A stretch of DNA of 64,000 bases, taken from NCBI GenBank assembly GCA_004173235.1, contig SEAC01000025.1, forward strand, positions 1 to 64,000, read 5' to 3'. This document shows, in pieces, positions 1 to 9,179 of this stretch; position 1 is the stretch's first letter, and each line of letters opens with the position of its first letter. The notes beneath the pieces are model-generated. The model was not told the origin of the DNA. It did not search any database and saw only the letters and a list, made by a program, of their open reading frames with translations. The DNA comes from Chitinophagaceae bacterium (GTDB lineage: Bacteria > Bacteroidota > Bacteroidia > Chitinophagales > Chitinophagaceae). The translations under genes were made by a program, and so were the position numbers.

Positions 1-89
1 AGTGAAACACAAAAAAGTAGGCACCGCAACACACCTTTAGTTATACAACGATAAAGTGGATAAACCCACCCAAAAAACTGAAAACGAAA

Positions 90-118
90 AAGAGGCTGCC
101 CTTTTGAGACAGCCTCTT
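90..118 (-). terminator. Rho-independent terminator of the giant surface protein gene
   Basis: A 9-bp perfect stem (AAGAGGCTG paired with CAGCCTCTT) has an 11-nt loop. Read on the minus strand it lies just past the stop codon at 141 and is followed by a T-rich run. Positions 1-89 hold nothing else I recognise. Confidence 0.8.
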
Positions 119-140
119 CGTATGGAATGTAACGTAAGCT

Positions 141-3100
141 TTAGTTACCGATCACGATCGTGCGGCTGGCGATGGTACCGTCGTTGTTCACCACGCGCAG
201 CAGGTACGTTCCGGCGGCAAGTGTGGCCGGGAACGAGATGCGCTCGATGATGTAGTCGCCCTGGATGAACAGGTTGCGACGGTATACCTGTGCACCTGCG
301 CTGTTGTAGAGCAGGATGCCGTGGTAGCCCGATGTAAGACCCTTCAGCGTGAGCTGCATCGAATGGCCCGCCATTACGGGGTTGGGCCACAGCTGCAATC
401 CGGCCGACAGTCCCGATAGCGTAACGCTCTTCAGCGCACCATAACCGGTTGCTCCTGCGTTGCGGGCATAAGCACGGTAGTAGTAGGTAGTTCCCGGAAC
501 GAGGTTCGAAAGCGTCACCAGGTAGCTCGCGCCCGTGGGAACGCCGCTTGCTGCCATCGTTTGACCGGTGCCCAGCTGGAAGTTCGGAAGCGTGCTCCAT
601 TCAACACCCACCTCGGTGAGCGCCGAGCATCCGTTGGCCAGTACGGCTCCGCGAATGGCTACGCTGTTGAAAGTGATGTTGGTAGAATCGAGCGTAACCA
701 CGGTAGGTGCCTGCACTTTACCGAACGCCGTTGTGCTTACGATGATCGTGCTGCTTGCACCGCCTCCACTTACCTGGATGCCGCTGTTGTAGCTCTGCAC
801 CGCTGTGGGCAGGAACTGTACAAATACGGTCTGGCTGTAAGAACCGCCTGGCTGGGTAAGCGACAGCGATGGGCTGTAAGGACCGGTAGCCGTAGTGGCA
901 TACTGGAAGCCGGGCTGCGCTGCTACCGTGATGTTTGCGGTGGTCAGGTTGGTACCCGTGATCGTGAACGAGCGCGGTACCGAAACCGTATTGACGCAAA
1001 CGCTGTCGAAGTTGGCAAGCGGCGAAACGGTGAGGCTGATCACAGGGCCTGCGGCCGTAGTGAACGAACCCTGCGCGCTGTAGCTCGTGCCGCCTGCGTT
1101 GGTTGCATACGTGTGGTAGTAGTAGGTAGTGCTGGCCGTGAGACCCGTGAGGTTGCTGCTGAAGGAGCCACCTGCAAGGTTGCTGGCAGGCGCCTGCGTG
1201 CCGGTGCCGTTGGCGAAGCCGCTGGTTGTGCTCCACTCAACACCGTAGGCCGTCACCGCGGTGCAACCGTTGTTGCTGATGGTGCCCGGAACGGTAGCGG
1301 TAATGTTGGTCACCGAAGTGGCCGTGCCCGCCGTAACCGTAGGTGCGTTGTTGGCGCCTGCGCCGGATGCTGCCACGTTGATGGCTGTAGCGCCGCCACC
1401 CGCAACGGGGATGTTGCCGCTGTACGACTGAACGGCCGTAGGCGTAAACTGTACAAACACCTGCTGGCTGAAGGCACCGCCCGTTGTGGGGATGCTGAGC
1501 GACGAAGTGTAGGTGCCACCCGAAGTAGTGCTGAAGGCGAATCCTGCAAGCGGGCCCACCGTTACGTTGCCGGCCTGGAGGGCCGAACCGGTGATGGTGA
1601 AGCTGTTTGCAGCGCTGGTAGTGTTTGGACAAACGCTTCCGAAGGCGGTCAGTGTGCCTGCGCTCAGCACCGGTGCGATCTGCGTGGTAACGGAGATCTC
1701 GTTGGAGTTGGGCGAGGTGCCGGCTGCATTCGTGGCGCGCACCACGTAGTAGTACGTAGTGTTGGGCGTGAGGCCGGTTACGTTCCAGGAAGTAACGTTG
1801 CCGGTGGGGAGGTTCTGGTAACCGGTTACGTAAACAGGAGTCGGCGAACCGCCGGCTGCTTTCACGTAGATACCGGAGATACGACTCGTGCCTGTGTTGG
1901 CTACAGTAGCGCCGTTCACGCTCGTTTCCGAGGTCATCAACCAGCGGATCGACACCAATGGCTTGTTCTCTGCATCCGAAGGCAGCGCCAGGTCGGTCAC
2001 AACACCCCATGTGGCAGGCGTGCCAGGAGAAACCGCGGCTGCAGGAATGATCACTGTGCCACCGGGTACATCTGTCCAGGTGCCACCAGCCCCTACACGG
2101 TACTGAATTTTGAAGTCGCGAGGGCCCGTGTTCGAACCGCCCTGGTTAGAGCTGAGGGTGAGCCCGGTTGCACTGGTTGTGTTCACATCCACCTGCCAGT
2201 ACTTATTGCCTGCACCGGTATTCCAACCGTTGCTGCTAACCGAATAAGGATTCGGTGTGCCGCTGGTGCCCGAGTAACCGGCAGGATACGAGATCGTGCC
2301 TCCCGTGTTCGTAGTCAGTTGTTGAATATTGATGTTCGCAGCATTGCCTTGGTTGGCAGTTTGTGCGGCAACGGTATTAACAGGCATATCCCATCCTGCA
2401 ACCGTTTGCGTGCCCGAGCCAGCGCCCAGCGTATACACATCGAGGAAGTAACCCGTTGCACCTGTTACCGCGTTCCAGTTGGCGGTGAAGCCCGTTGTGG
2501 TGACGCTGGTAGCTGCCGTAGCGATCGGAGCGGCAGGTGCCGAGCCGGCTGCTGAAGTAGTGAACGATTGCTGTGCGCTATACACCGTGCCGTTGGCGCT
2601 GGTAGCATAGGTCACATAATAGTAAGTGGTTGCCGCAGCAAGTCCGCTGAGCGGTACGCTGAACGCACCTGCAGCGAGGTTGGTGCCTGCTACGTTCGTG
2701 CCCGTAGTTGCCGGGTCGAAGCCGCTGGTGGTGCTGTAGATGGCACCGTAGGCGGTAGTGGCCGCGCAACCCGCGGTGATGGTTCCGGGAATGGTAGCAC
2801 CCGAAGCGCTCACGCCCGTAGCAGCTGCCGTTGCAACCGAAGTGGCTGTGTTGACGCCGGCGCCCGAAGCCGCAACGTTGATGGCCGTAGCGCCACCGCC
2901 CGCAACGGGGATGTTGCCGCTATACGACTGCACCGCAGTAGGCGTGAACTGAACAAACACCTGCTGGCTGAATGCCCCACCAGTGGTGGGGATCGTCAGT
3001 TGCGGATCGTAAGTACCGCCAACGGTAGTGCTGAACAAGTAGCCGGTGAGCGGGCCAACGAACACGTTGCCGGCCGCAAGGTTGGTGCCGGTGATGGTGA

Positions 3101-6100
3101 AGCTGTTGGCAGCCGAAGTGGTATTGATACAAGTGTTACCGAACGCTGTAAGTGCGGAAGCCGTAAGGCCTGCACCCGCCTGTGTGGTAACGGAGATCTC
3201 GTTGGAGTTGGGCGAGGTGCCGGCAGCATTCGTGGCGCGCACCACGTAGTAGTACGTAGTGTTGGGCGTGAGGCCGGTTACGTTCCAGGAAGTGACGTTG
3301 CCGGTGGGGAGGTTCTGGTAACCGGTTACGTACACAGGAGTGGGTGCGCCACCGGCTGCTTTCACGTAGATGCCGGAGATGCGGCTCGTGCCCGTAGATG
3401 CTACTGCCGCGCCGTTGATCGCGAGATCTGAGGTCATGATCCACCGAAGCTGCACCAGCGGCTGGTTTTCGGTAGCAGTAGGAAGTGCTACGTTGGTCAG
3501 CGTTCCCCAAGTGTTTGCAGTTGCAGGAACAACGGCAGTAGTAAGGGTAACCGTTCCGCCGGCTACATCAGTGAACGCACCCGTGTTGCCCACGCGGTAC
3601 TGAAGCTTCCAGTCCTTGGGACCCGTACCCGAGCTACCCTGGTTGGAGGTCACGGTCAGGCCGGTAGCGCCCGTAGTGTTCACATCCACCTGCCAGTACT
3701 TGGTGCCGTTGCCGAGATTCCAGCCGTTGCTGCTTACCGAGTAAGGGTTCGGTGTGCCCGAGGTTCCGGAAAAGCCTGCAGGAGTAGAAAGCGCCCCGCC
3801 GCTATTGGTAGTGAGCTGTTGAATATTGATGTTCGCAGCATTGCCCTGGTTGGCAGTGGAAGCAGCTGCAACACTCGTGTTGACCGCCATATCCCAGCCT
3901 GCAATGGTCTGCGTGCCGCCGCCCAGTGTATACACATCGAGGAAGTAGCCCGTTGCGCCGGTCACCGCGTTCCAGTTGGCCGTAAAGCCGGTGGAGGTAA
4001 CGCTGGTGGCAGCGGTTGCTACCGGTGCAGCCGGGATGGTTGCACCTGCGGAAGTAGTAAAGGTTTGCTGCGTGCCGTAGGTAGTGCCGCCGCCGTTGGT
4101 TGCGTAAGCCACTACATAATACGTGGTGGAAGGCGCAAGCCCGGAGAGGCCAACGGTGAAGATGCCGCCCGAAAGGTTGGTACCCTGCACGTTGGTGCCG
4201 GCACTGGCCGGATCGAAACCGCTGGTGGTGCTGTACACCACGCCATAAGCGGTGATGGCGGAACATCCCGTGCTGAAGATCTCGCCTTGTGTTGTTGCTG
4301 TTGTGCTCGTAACCGCGCTCGGAGCGTCGGTGTTGATGCCCGGTGCGGTATTGATGCCCGTGCCGCTGGCGGCAACGTTCACTGCAGATGCACCACCGCC
4401 CGTGAGCGTGATGTTGCCATTGTAGGCCTGCGCCGCAGTTGGGGCAAACTGTACAAATACGGTGCTGTTGAGCGCGCCGGCAGTCGGCGTGAGCGTGAGC
4501 GTGGAGGTGTAAGGTCCGCCCGATACCGAACTGTAAGCATATCCGGCCAGTGCGCCCACCGTAACGTCGCCGGTGAGGTTGGTGCCCGTAACGGTGAAGC
4601 TGCCGGTGCTGGAGGTGTTGATACACTTGTTGCCGAAGGCGGTAAGTGTGCCCGCGCTCAGCGTGGCAGGAAGGCTGCCGGTAGTAAACGACTGCTGTGT
4701 GCCGTAGGTAGTGCCGCCGCCATTGGTGGCATATGCAACGTAGTAATAGGTAGTGTTGGCGTTCAGGCCGCTCAGCGAAACCGAGAAGGTACCGCCGGTG
4801 AGGTTACCGCCGGTAGCCGTGGTGCCCGATGAAGCGGGGTTGAAACCACTCGTGGTGCTGTAGACAACACCATAGGCCGTTGTTGCAGAGCAACCATCGG
4901 CGATGGTGCCGGCAAGCGTGGCCGCGCTGGTGGTTACTCCCGACGACGCGCCGGTAGTTACGACCGTAGCCGTGTTGATACCGGCACCCGATGCGGCCAC
5001 GTCAACAGCCGTTGCGCCGCCGCCGCTGATGTTAATATTTCCATTGTAGCTCTGAACGGCTGTCGGGATAAACTTCACGAAAACCGTCTCGTTGAGCGCT
5101 CCCGCCGTTGGCGTGAGTGTGAGCGTAGACGTGTAGGTGCCGCCCGAAGTAGTGCTGTACGTGTATCCGGCAAGCGCACCCACGGTTACGTTACCTGTAA
5201 GGTTCGAACCCGTTACGGTGAAGTTGTTGGGACCCGCCGTTGTGTTGATGCAGGTGTTGGCGAAAGCGCTGAGTGCGCCTGCGCTGAGCGCGGGCGTTGC
5301 AGCTGCCGTCGTCACAACGCTGATCTCGTTGGAGTTGGCCGAAGTGCTGCCACCGTTGTCGGCGCGCACCACGTAGTAATAAGTAGTGTTGGGGCTGAGG
5401 CCGGTCACATTGTACGAAGTGACGTTACCCACTGCCTGGTTTTGCAGCACATAGGTGTTGACGGTACCGGGGTAGTCGCCTTTCACATAAATGCTGGTGA
5501 TGCGGCTGGTGCCCGTAGTAGCCACGGTGGCTCCATTTACGGAAGTCGTAGAGGTCACAACCCAGCGGATCTGAACCAGCGGCTGGTTGGCAGCATCTGC
5601 AGGGAGCGCCAGGTTGCTGGGGCCATAATACTGAACAGGCGAAGTGGCGGTTGATGTGGCCACTGTTACCGTGCCGCCCGTAACGTCGTTCCAGGTGCCT
5701 GCGTTGCCCAGGCGGTACTGGATCTTCCAGTCGCGCGGGCCGGTGTTGGAGCTGGCTTGCAGCGACGAAACCGTTATGTTGCTGGCGCCGCTTGTGTTGA
5801 CATCCACCTGCCAGTATTTTGTATCGATGCCTGCATCCCATCCGGTAGTAGAAACCGTGAAGGTGCTGCCGCTCGAAGCAGGTGCGCCGGGGTAAGAATA
5901 AGTAACCGTTCCGCCATTCACTGCAAAAAGAGTGGCGGCGTTAATGTTGTTTGCGTTACCGGTGTTGGCAATGCGGCCTGCGTCGTCTGCCGTGGGAACG
6001 TTCCACCCGGCGAGGCGTCCGCCGAGTACCGTGCCGGGCCCCTGCGTGTATACATCCAGGAAGTAGCCCGTAACCGTGCCCGTGGCGGCATCCCAGTTAG

Positions 6101-7550
6101 CCGTGAAGCCGTTGCCGGTTACGTTCGTGGCTGCGGTTGCAACCGGAACCGATGGTGTGGGAAGCGCCTGCGTGGTAAACTGCGCCTGCGTGCTATACGC
6201 AGTGCCCGTGCCGTTGGTGGCAAATGAAACGTAATAATAAGTGGTGCTGGGGTTCAAACCGGATACCGCGTTCGAGAACGTGGTGCCGGCAAGGTTGGTT
6301 GCCGTTACCGTAGTGCCGGTTGTTGCGGGATCGAAGCCCGAAGTTGTGCTGTAAATGAAGCCATAGCTGGTAACGTTCGAGCAGCCAGTCGCAGTAAGCG
6401 TTCCGTTGAGTGTGGTGCCGTTGAACGTGGTGCCTGCCGGAGCAGCCGTACCCACGGTGGCGAGGCTTGCGCCGATGCCGGTGCCGCTCGCGCTCACCGA
6501 AGTAGCCGTGGCGCCACCACCCGTTACCGGGATGCTGCCGTTATACGATTGTGCTGCCGTCGGGGTGAACCTCACGAACACTTCCTGGCTCAGCGCGCCG
6601 CCACCCTGTGTGATGGTAAGCGTGCTGCTGTAAGTGCCGCCCGAAGTGGTGCTGAACGTGTAGCCGTCCAGAGGGCCTACCACCACATCGGCAGCGGTGA
6701 GGCTGCTGCCCGTGAGCGTGAAGCTGTTTGGACCCGCAGTTGTATTGATACAGGTGTTGCCGAAAGAAGTAAGCGTGGTAGTGGAAAGAGTAGGAGTGCC
6801 TGCGCTGCTCGGTGTTACCGAAGCCCAATCGAGGCCTACACGGAGTTCGTCGATATTGAGAAAAGGTGCTTCCGAAGCGGCACCGGGCTGGCGCAGTTGA
6901 ACGCGGCCGATGTTGGCAAGATCTCCTGCCGATACAACGGCGGTGCCATCAGGTGTGGGTGCTGCTCCACCAAGCGACGTGGGGTTAAGCCAGATCGTTG
7001 CGAAGTCGTCGCCGGCGGCGGCGGCAAAATTGTAAGCAACCACCACGAGGTAGGTCGTGTTTACGGCGAGCTCCGTAGGCAGCCAAAGAGTGTTGGCAGT
7101 CGTCGTGCGCGAGTTTACGCCGATGTTGTAGCCGGTTGTGGCTTTACGCGTCCATACCGATGTACCGATGGTACCCGAAGTGGTACCGGGTGTCAGTCCG
7201 AAGAAGTAACCGCCCGTAGTGCTGAGGCCACCAAGAGAAGATACGTTGAGGAGGAAAGAAACGTAGGTCGTTGCAGTCTGGTTGGTTGCAAGCTGGCGGT
7301 AAGCATCCACACCTTGCCCGTCAAAAGAAACCTTGTTGCCGGTAGAGGCAGCAAGGCCCGGGTAAGAAAGACTACCCGAAGTAACCATGATGGAGTCCGA
7401 ACCGGAGTTCAGCACCAGCCAGGTGCTCGAACTTTGTGCGGTGATGCCGTTGGTGACACTCGCAGGATAATCGAAGGGCTCATTGATCAATTGTCCAAAA
7501 CCAACAACCGAGGTCAGCATCAGGCAAAGGAGGAAGTAGAGTTTTCTCAT
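141..7550 (-). CDS. Giant multidomain T9SS-secreted surface protein, 2469 aa
   Basis: A very long repetitive extracellular protein. Residues 1-19 form a signal peptide ending before Gln20. Residues about 20-245 look like a jelly-roll domain. After that come about six copies of a roughly 110-residue beta-rich repeat, each opening near a CxNT motif (CINTTAG and variants). There are also short repeats rich in TTYYYV, and three fibronectin-III-like segments (about residues 467, 1172 and 1672) that each carry a large insertion starting near GYFLDVYT. Residues about 2385-2469 are a type A T9SS sorting domain, starting at LWPNP and ending in VIGN. The protein is therefore probably exported by T9SS and anchored or released at the cell surface. 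It is last in a minus-strand run after a TonB receptor and two lipoproteins, though a hairpin at 7592 separates it from them. A role in adhesion or substrate capture is inference. Confidence 0.88.
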   Translation of the reverse strand: MRKLYFLLCLMLTSVVGFGQLINEPFDYPASVTNGITAQSSSTWLVLNSGSDSIMVTSGSLSYPGLAASTGNKVSFDGQGVDAYRQLATNQTATTYVSFLLNVSSLGGLSTTGGYFFGLTPGTTSGTIGTSVWTRKATTGYNIGVNSRTTTANTLWLPTELAVNTTYLVVVAYNFAAAAGDDFATIWLNPTSLGGAAPTPDGTAVVSAGDLANIGRVQLRQPGAASEAPFLNIDELRVGLDWASVTPSSAGTPTLSTTTLTSFGNTCINTTAGPNSFTLTGSSLTAADVVVGPLDGYTFSTTSGGTYSSTLTITQGGGALSQEVFVRFTPTAAQSYNGSIPVTGGGATATSVSASGTGIGASLATVGTAAPAGTTFNGTTLNGTLTATGCSNVTSYGFIYSTTSGFDPATTGTTVTATNLAGTTFSNAVSGLNPSTTYYYVSFATNGTGTAYSTQAQFTTQALPTPSVPVATAATNVTGNGFTANWDAATGTVTGYFLDVYTQGPGTVLGGRLAGWNVPTADDAGRIANTGNANNINAATLFAVNGGTVTYSYPGAPASSGSTFTVSTTGWDAGIDTKYWQVDVNTSGASNITVSSLQASSNTGPRDWKIQYRLGNAGTWNDVTGGTVTVATSTATSPVQYYGPSNLALPADAANQPLVQIRWVVTSTTSVNGATVATTGTSRITSIYVKGDYPGTVNTYVLQNQAVGNVTSYNVTGLSPNTTYYYVVRADNGGSTSANSNEISVVTTAAATPALSAGALSAFANTCINTTAGPNNFTVTGSNLTGNVTVGALAGYTYSTTSGGTYTSTLTLTPTAGALNETVFVKFIPTAVQSYNGNINISGGGATAVDVAASGAGINTATVVTTGASSGVTTSAATLAGTIADGCSATTAYGVVYSTTSGFNPASSGTTATGGNLTGGTFSVSLSGLNANTTYYYVAYATNGGGTTYGTQQSFTTGSLPATLSAGTLTAFGNKCINTSSTGSFTVTGTNLTGDVTVGALAGYAYSSVSGGPYTSTLTLTPTAGALNSTVFVQFAPTAAQAYNGNITLTGGGASAVNVAASGTGINTAPGINTDAPSAVTSTTATTQGEIFSTGCSAITAYGVVYSTTSGFDPASAGTNVQGTNLSGGIFTVGLSGLAPSTTYYVVAYATNGGGTTYGTQQTFTTSAGATIPAAPVATAATSVTSTGFTANWNAVTGATGYFLDVYTLGGGTQTIAGWDMAVNTSVAAASTANQGNAANINIQQLTTNSGGALSTPAGFSGTSGTPNPYSVSSNGWNLGNGTKYWQVDVNTTGATGLTVTSNQGSSGTGPKDWKLQYRVGNTGAFTDVAGGTVTLTTAVVPATANTWGTLTNVALPTATENQPLVQLRWIMTSDLAINGAAVASTGTSRISGIYVKAAGGAPTPVYVTGYQNLPTGNVTSWNVTGLTPNTTYYYVVRATNAAGTSPNSNEISVTTQAGAGLTASALTAFGNTCINTTSAANSFTITGTNLAAGNVFVGPLTGYLFSTTVGGTYDPQLTIPTTGGAFSQQVFVQFTPTAVQSYSGNIPVAGGGATAINVAASGAGVNTATSVATAAATGVSASGATIPGTITAGCAATTAYGAIYSTTSGFDPATTGTNVAGTNLAAGAFSVPLSGLAAATTYYYVTYATSANGTVYSAQQSFTTSAAGSAPAAPIATAATSVTTTGFTANWNAVTGATGYFLDVYTLGAGSGTQTVAGWDMPVNTVAAQTANQGNAANINIQQLTTNTGGTISYPAGYSGTSGTPNPYSVSSNGWNTGAGNKYWQVDVNTTSATGLTLSSNQGGSNTGPRDFKIQYRVGAGGTWTDVPGGTVIIPAAAVSPGTPATWGVVTDLALPSDAENKPLVSIRWLMTSETSVNGATVANTGTSRISGIYVKAAGGSPTPVYVTGYQNLPTGNVTSWNVTGLTPNTTYYYVVRATNAAGTSPNSNEISVTTQIAPVLSAGTLTAFGSVCPNTTSAANSFTITGSALQAGNVTVGPLAGFAFSTTSGGTYTSSLSIPTTGGAFSQQVFVQFTPTAVQSYSGNIPVAGGGATAINVAASGAGANNAPTVTAGTATSVTNITATVPGTISNNGCTAVTAYGVEWSTTSGFANGTGTQAPASNLAGGSFSSNLTGLTASTTYYYHTYATNAGGTSYSAQGSFTTAAGPVISLTVSPLANFDSVCVNTVSVPRSFTITGTNLTTANITVAAQPGFQYATTATGPYSPSLSLTQPGGSYSQTVFVQFLPTAVQSYNSGIQVSGGGASSTIIVSTTAFGKVQAPTVVTLDSTNITFNSVAIRGAVLANGCSALTEVGVEWSTLPNFQLGTGQTMAASGVPTGASYLVTLSNLVPGTTYYYRAYARNAGATGYGALKSVTLSGLSAGLQLWPNPVMAGHSMQLTLKGLTSGYHGILLYNSAGAQVYRRNLFIQGDYIIERISFPATLAAGTYLLRVVNNDGTIASRTIVIGN
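1681..3340 (-). repeat. Near-identical 1.5-kb modules inside the giant gene
   Basis: The DNA at 1681-1840 matches 3181-3340 with only a handful of differences, and 1380-1480 closely matches 2880-2980. The spacing is 1500 bp each time. Whole 500-residue modules have therefore been duplicated recently or kept alike by gene conversion. The third fibronectin-like copy, around 6100, is more diverged. Confidence 0.8.
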
Positions 7551-7591
7551 AAAGTCGTTTTTAGGTCGCTTCGTTTGGGCGGAAAAAGCAG

Positions 7592-7609
7592 AAGCCGCAG
7601 TTGCGGCTT
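7592..7609 (-). terminator. Hairpin between the DUF5689 gene and the giant gene
   Basis: The inverted repeat AAGCCGCA-GT-TGCGGCTT lies between the stop of the DUF5689 gene (7622) and the start of the giant gene (7550). On the minus strand it is followed by CTTTTTCC. It could end or attenuate the upstream operon, giving the giant gene separate or reduced expression. Confidence 0.55.
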
Positions 7610-7621
7610 TGCTTCAATTAT

Positions 7622-9133
7622 TTAGTTCCAGGTGAATTTGACGTCATCGATGCCGGTAGTGGCGCGGTTGCCGGAGCCGGAGGTGCCCGTTTTCGCATAA
7701 ATGCGGAACCAGACTTTCTGCGTCGAGTTGCTGACGGCAGCCGGAAGCGAAACCGTAACCTGGTTGCTTGCGAATGTGCCACCGCCCGCAGTGAGCGTGC
7801 CCGTCGGGGTGAGGCTCGTCCAGGTAGCCGGCACGAGGTCGCCCACTGCGTATTCAACCGCGTAGGTTGTAGTGCGCGTGCTGCCAGCGTCGAGCGACTG
7901 CAGCAGGAAGGAAAGTTGCGTCAGCGTTTTGCCGGTGGTGTTGGCCAGCGTGAACACTACGCCTGCACCCGGGTCGCCGGTGGTGCCGGTTTGGCGGATG
8001 CCGAGGGCACGGTTGGCGTAAGCAGCCTGCGTGGCATCATCGGCACCCTGCGAAGCACCCGTGAAAGAAGCTACGTTGCGGAAGTTGGCCGTGGACGTAG
8101 CCCAGGGCGTTGCTGCCGTAACAAATACATCGTTGGTATCGGTCGCCGAAGTAGTATTGGTCATACCCACGCGCACACCGTCGGGCAGCGCCGAGCCGAT
8201 GTTGTTGAAGTCGATCGTATACGGCGAAGTGCCGGTAAGCGTGAACGTCGGGTTGCTGGTGCCACCGCCCACAGGAGGAGGCGTTGAGCCGCCGCAGCGG
8301 GGTCCCCACATCATCCGCGCATCGCTGGTGTCGCGAATCGAAAGCTGCTTCGTGCTTCCGAAGAAAGAATACACACCCGTGAGGTTGCCGTTGCCGTTCG
8401 GAACGGGCATGGTAGCGAAGTTGGCATAGTTGCTCGTGCGCACCGTGATGCCCGCACTGCTGCCACAAGCGCGTGCTAAACGGTTGCCCGACTGCCCGAT
8501 ATCCGCCCAGGTCTTCGCAGTGTCGGCCGGATTGCCCGTAGCGCCGAACTCAACGTTTTCTACCTGGATCAGCATGCTTGCGTAGGAGAACGGAACATTG
8601 CGCTCGCTGGTGTTCAGCTGCGCGATGGTCACCACTTTCGGAACGAGCGGCTGGTTGAGCGCTCCCTTCAGAATGTGACGGTCCTGCAGCACAGGCGACA
8701 GCAGCGTTACGCCGCCGGCAATGGAATCGGCGCCGCCACCCAACTGGATAACGCCACCATATTCGCCCAGGTAAAGGTCTTTCAGCTTCACGAAAATTTC
8801 ACGGCCCACCGGGTAGCTCGTGTTAAGGTTCGACCCGGCAAGACGCAGGATGATACCACCGGTAGAGTCCTGCATGGTGATCTGCTGGTAAAAGTTGCCG
8901 CTCTTGTCGTCCATGTTCACCACGCCGCGGATCACGAGGTCCTGTGTAATGTGAGTAACGCTGTAAGGAGCGGTGTCCATCGCCTTCAGGGCTTTGATGG
9001 AAATGTTGGCCACCACGCCCGGGCTCGAAGGCGCCGGCGGGTCGTCGTAGGTGCGTTTGCAGGAAACCAGCACTACGGCACTCATGAAGAGGGCCGTGCC
9101 GGCAGCGAGGAAATGTTTTACAGAAAGTGTCAT
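7622..9133 (-). CDS. DUF5689-type surface lipoprotein, 503 aa
   Basis: A lipoprotein signal ends at Cys25 (LVSC). Residues about 40-270 match the pattern of DUF5689 proteins of Bacteroidota: beta-rich, with the typical phrase DKSGNFYQQITMQDSTGG, which resembles an OB-fold of the YhcR type. Residues about 290-503 form a second beta-rich domain ending in IDDVKFTWN. That domain is shared with the neighbour at 9180-10610, so the two are paralogs. The gene sits 46 bp after that paralog on the same strand, in the TonB receptor operon. Such lipoproteins are probably outer-membrane, substrate-binding partners of the receptor. Nucleic-acid binding is only suggested by the OB-like fold and the nearby nucleases. 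Confidence 0.8.
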   Translation of the reverse strand: MTLSVKHFLAAGTALFMSAVVLVSCKRTYDDPPAPSSPGVVANISIKALKAMDTAPYSVTHITQDLVIRGVVNMDDKSGNFYQQITMQDSTGGIILRLAGSNLNTSYPVGREIFVKLKDLYLGEYGGVIQLGGGADSIAGGVTLLSPVLQDRHILKGALNQPLVPKVVTIAQLNTSERNVPFSYASMLIQVENVEFGATGNPADTAKTWADIGQSGNRLARACGSSAGITVRTSNYANFATMPVPNGNGNLTGVYSFFGSTKQLSIRDTSDARMMWGPRCGGSTPPPVGGGTSNPTFTLTGTSPYTIDFNNIGSALPDGVRVGMTNTTSATDTNDVFVTAATPWATSTANFRNVASFTGASQGADDATQAAYANRALGIRQTGTTGDPGAGVVFTLANTTGKTLTQLSFLLQSLDAGSTRTTTYAVEYAVGDLVPATWTSLTPTGTLTAGGGTFASNQVTVSLPAAVSNSTQKVWFRIYAKTGTSGSGNRATTGIDDVKFTWN

Positions 9134-9179
9134 AGCTTATTAATTAGGTTCCGGCGCACGCACCGGGATGCATTCGTTG

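Noticed and set aside
561..2555. 664-codon open frame opposite the giant surface gene
   Set aside because: It has low-complexity Arg/Gly/Cys-rich composition and no domain. It mirrors the repetitive coding strand, and the minus-strand protein has a signal peptide, repeats and a T9SS tail.
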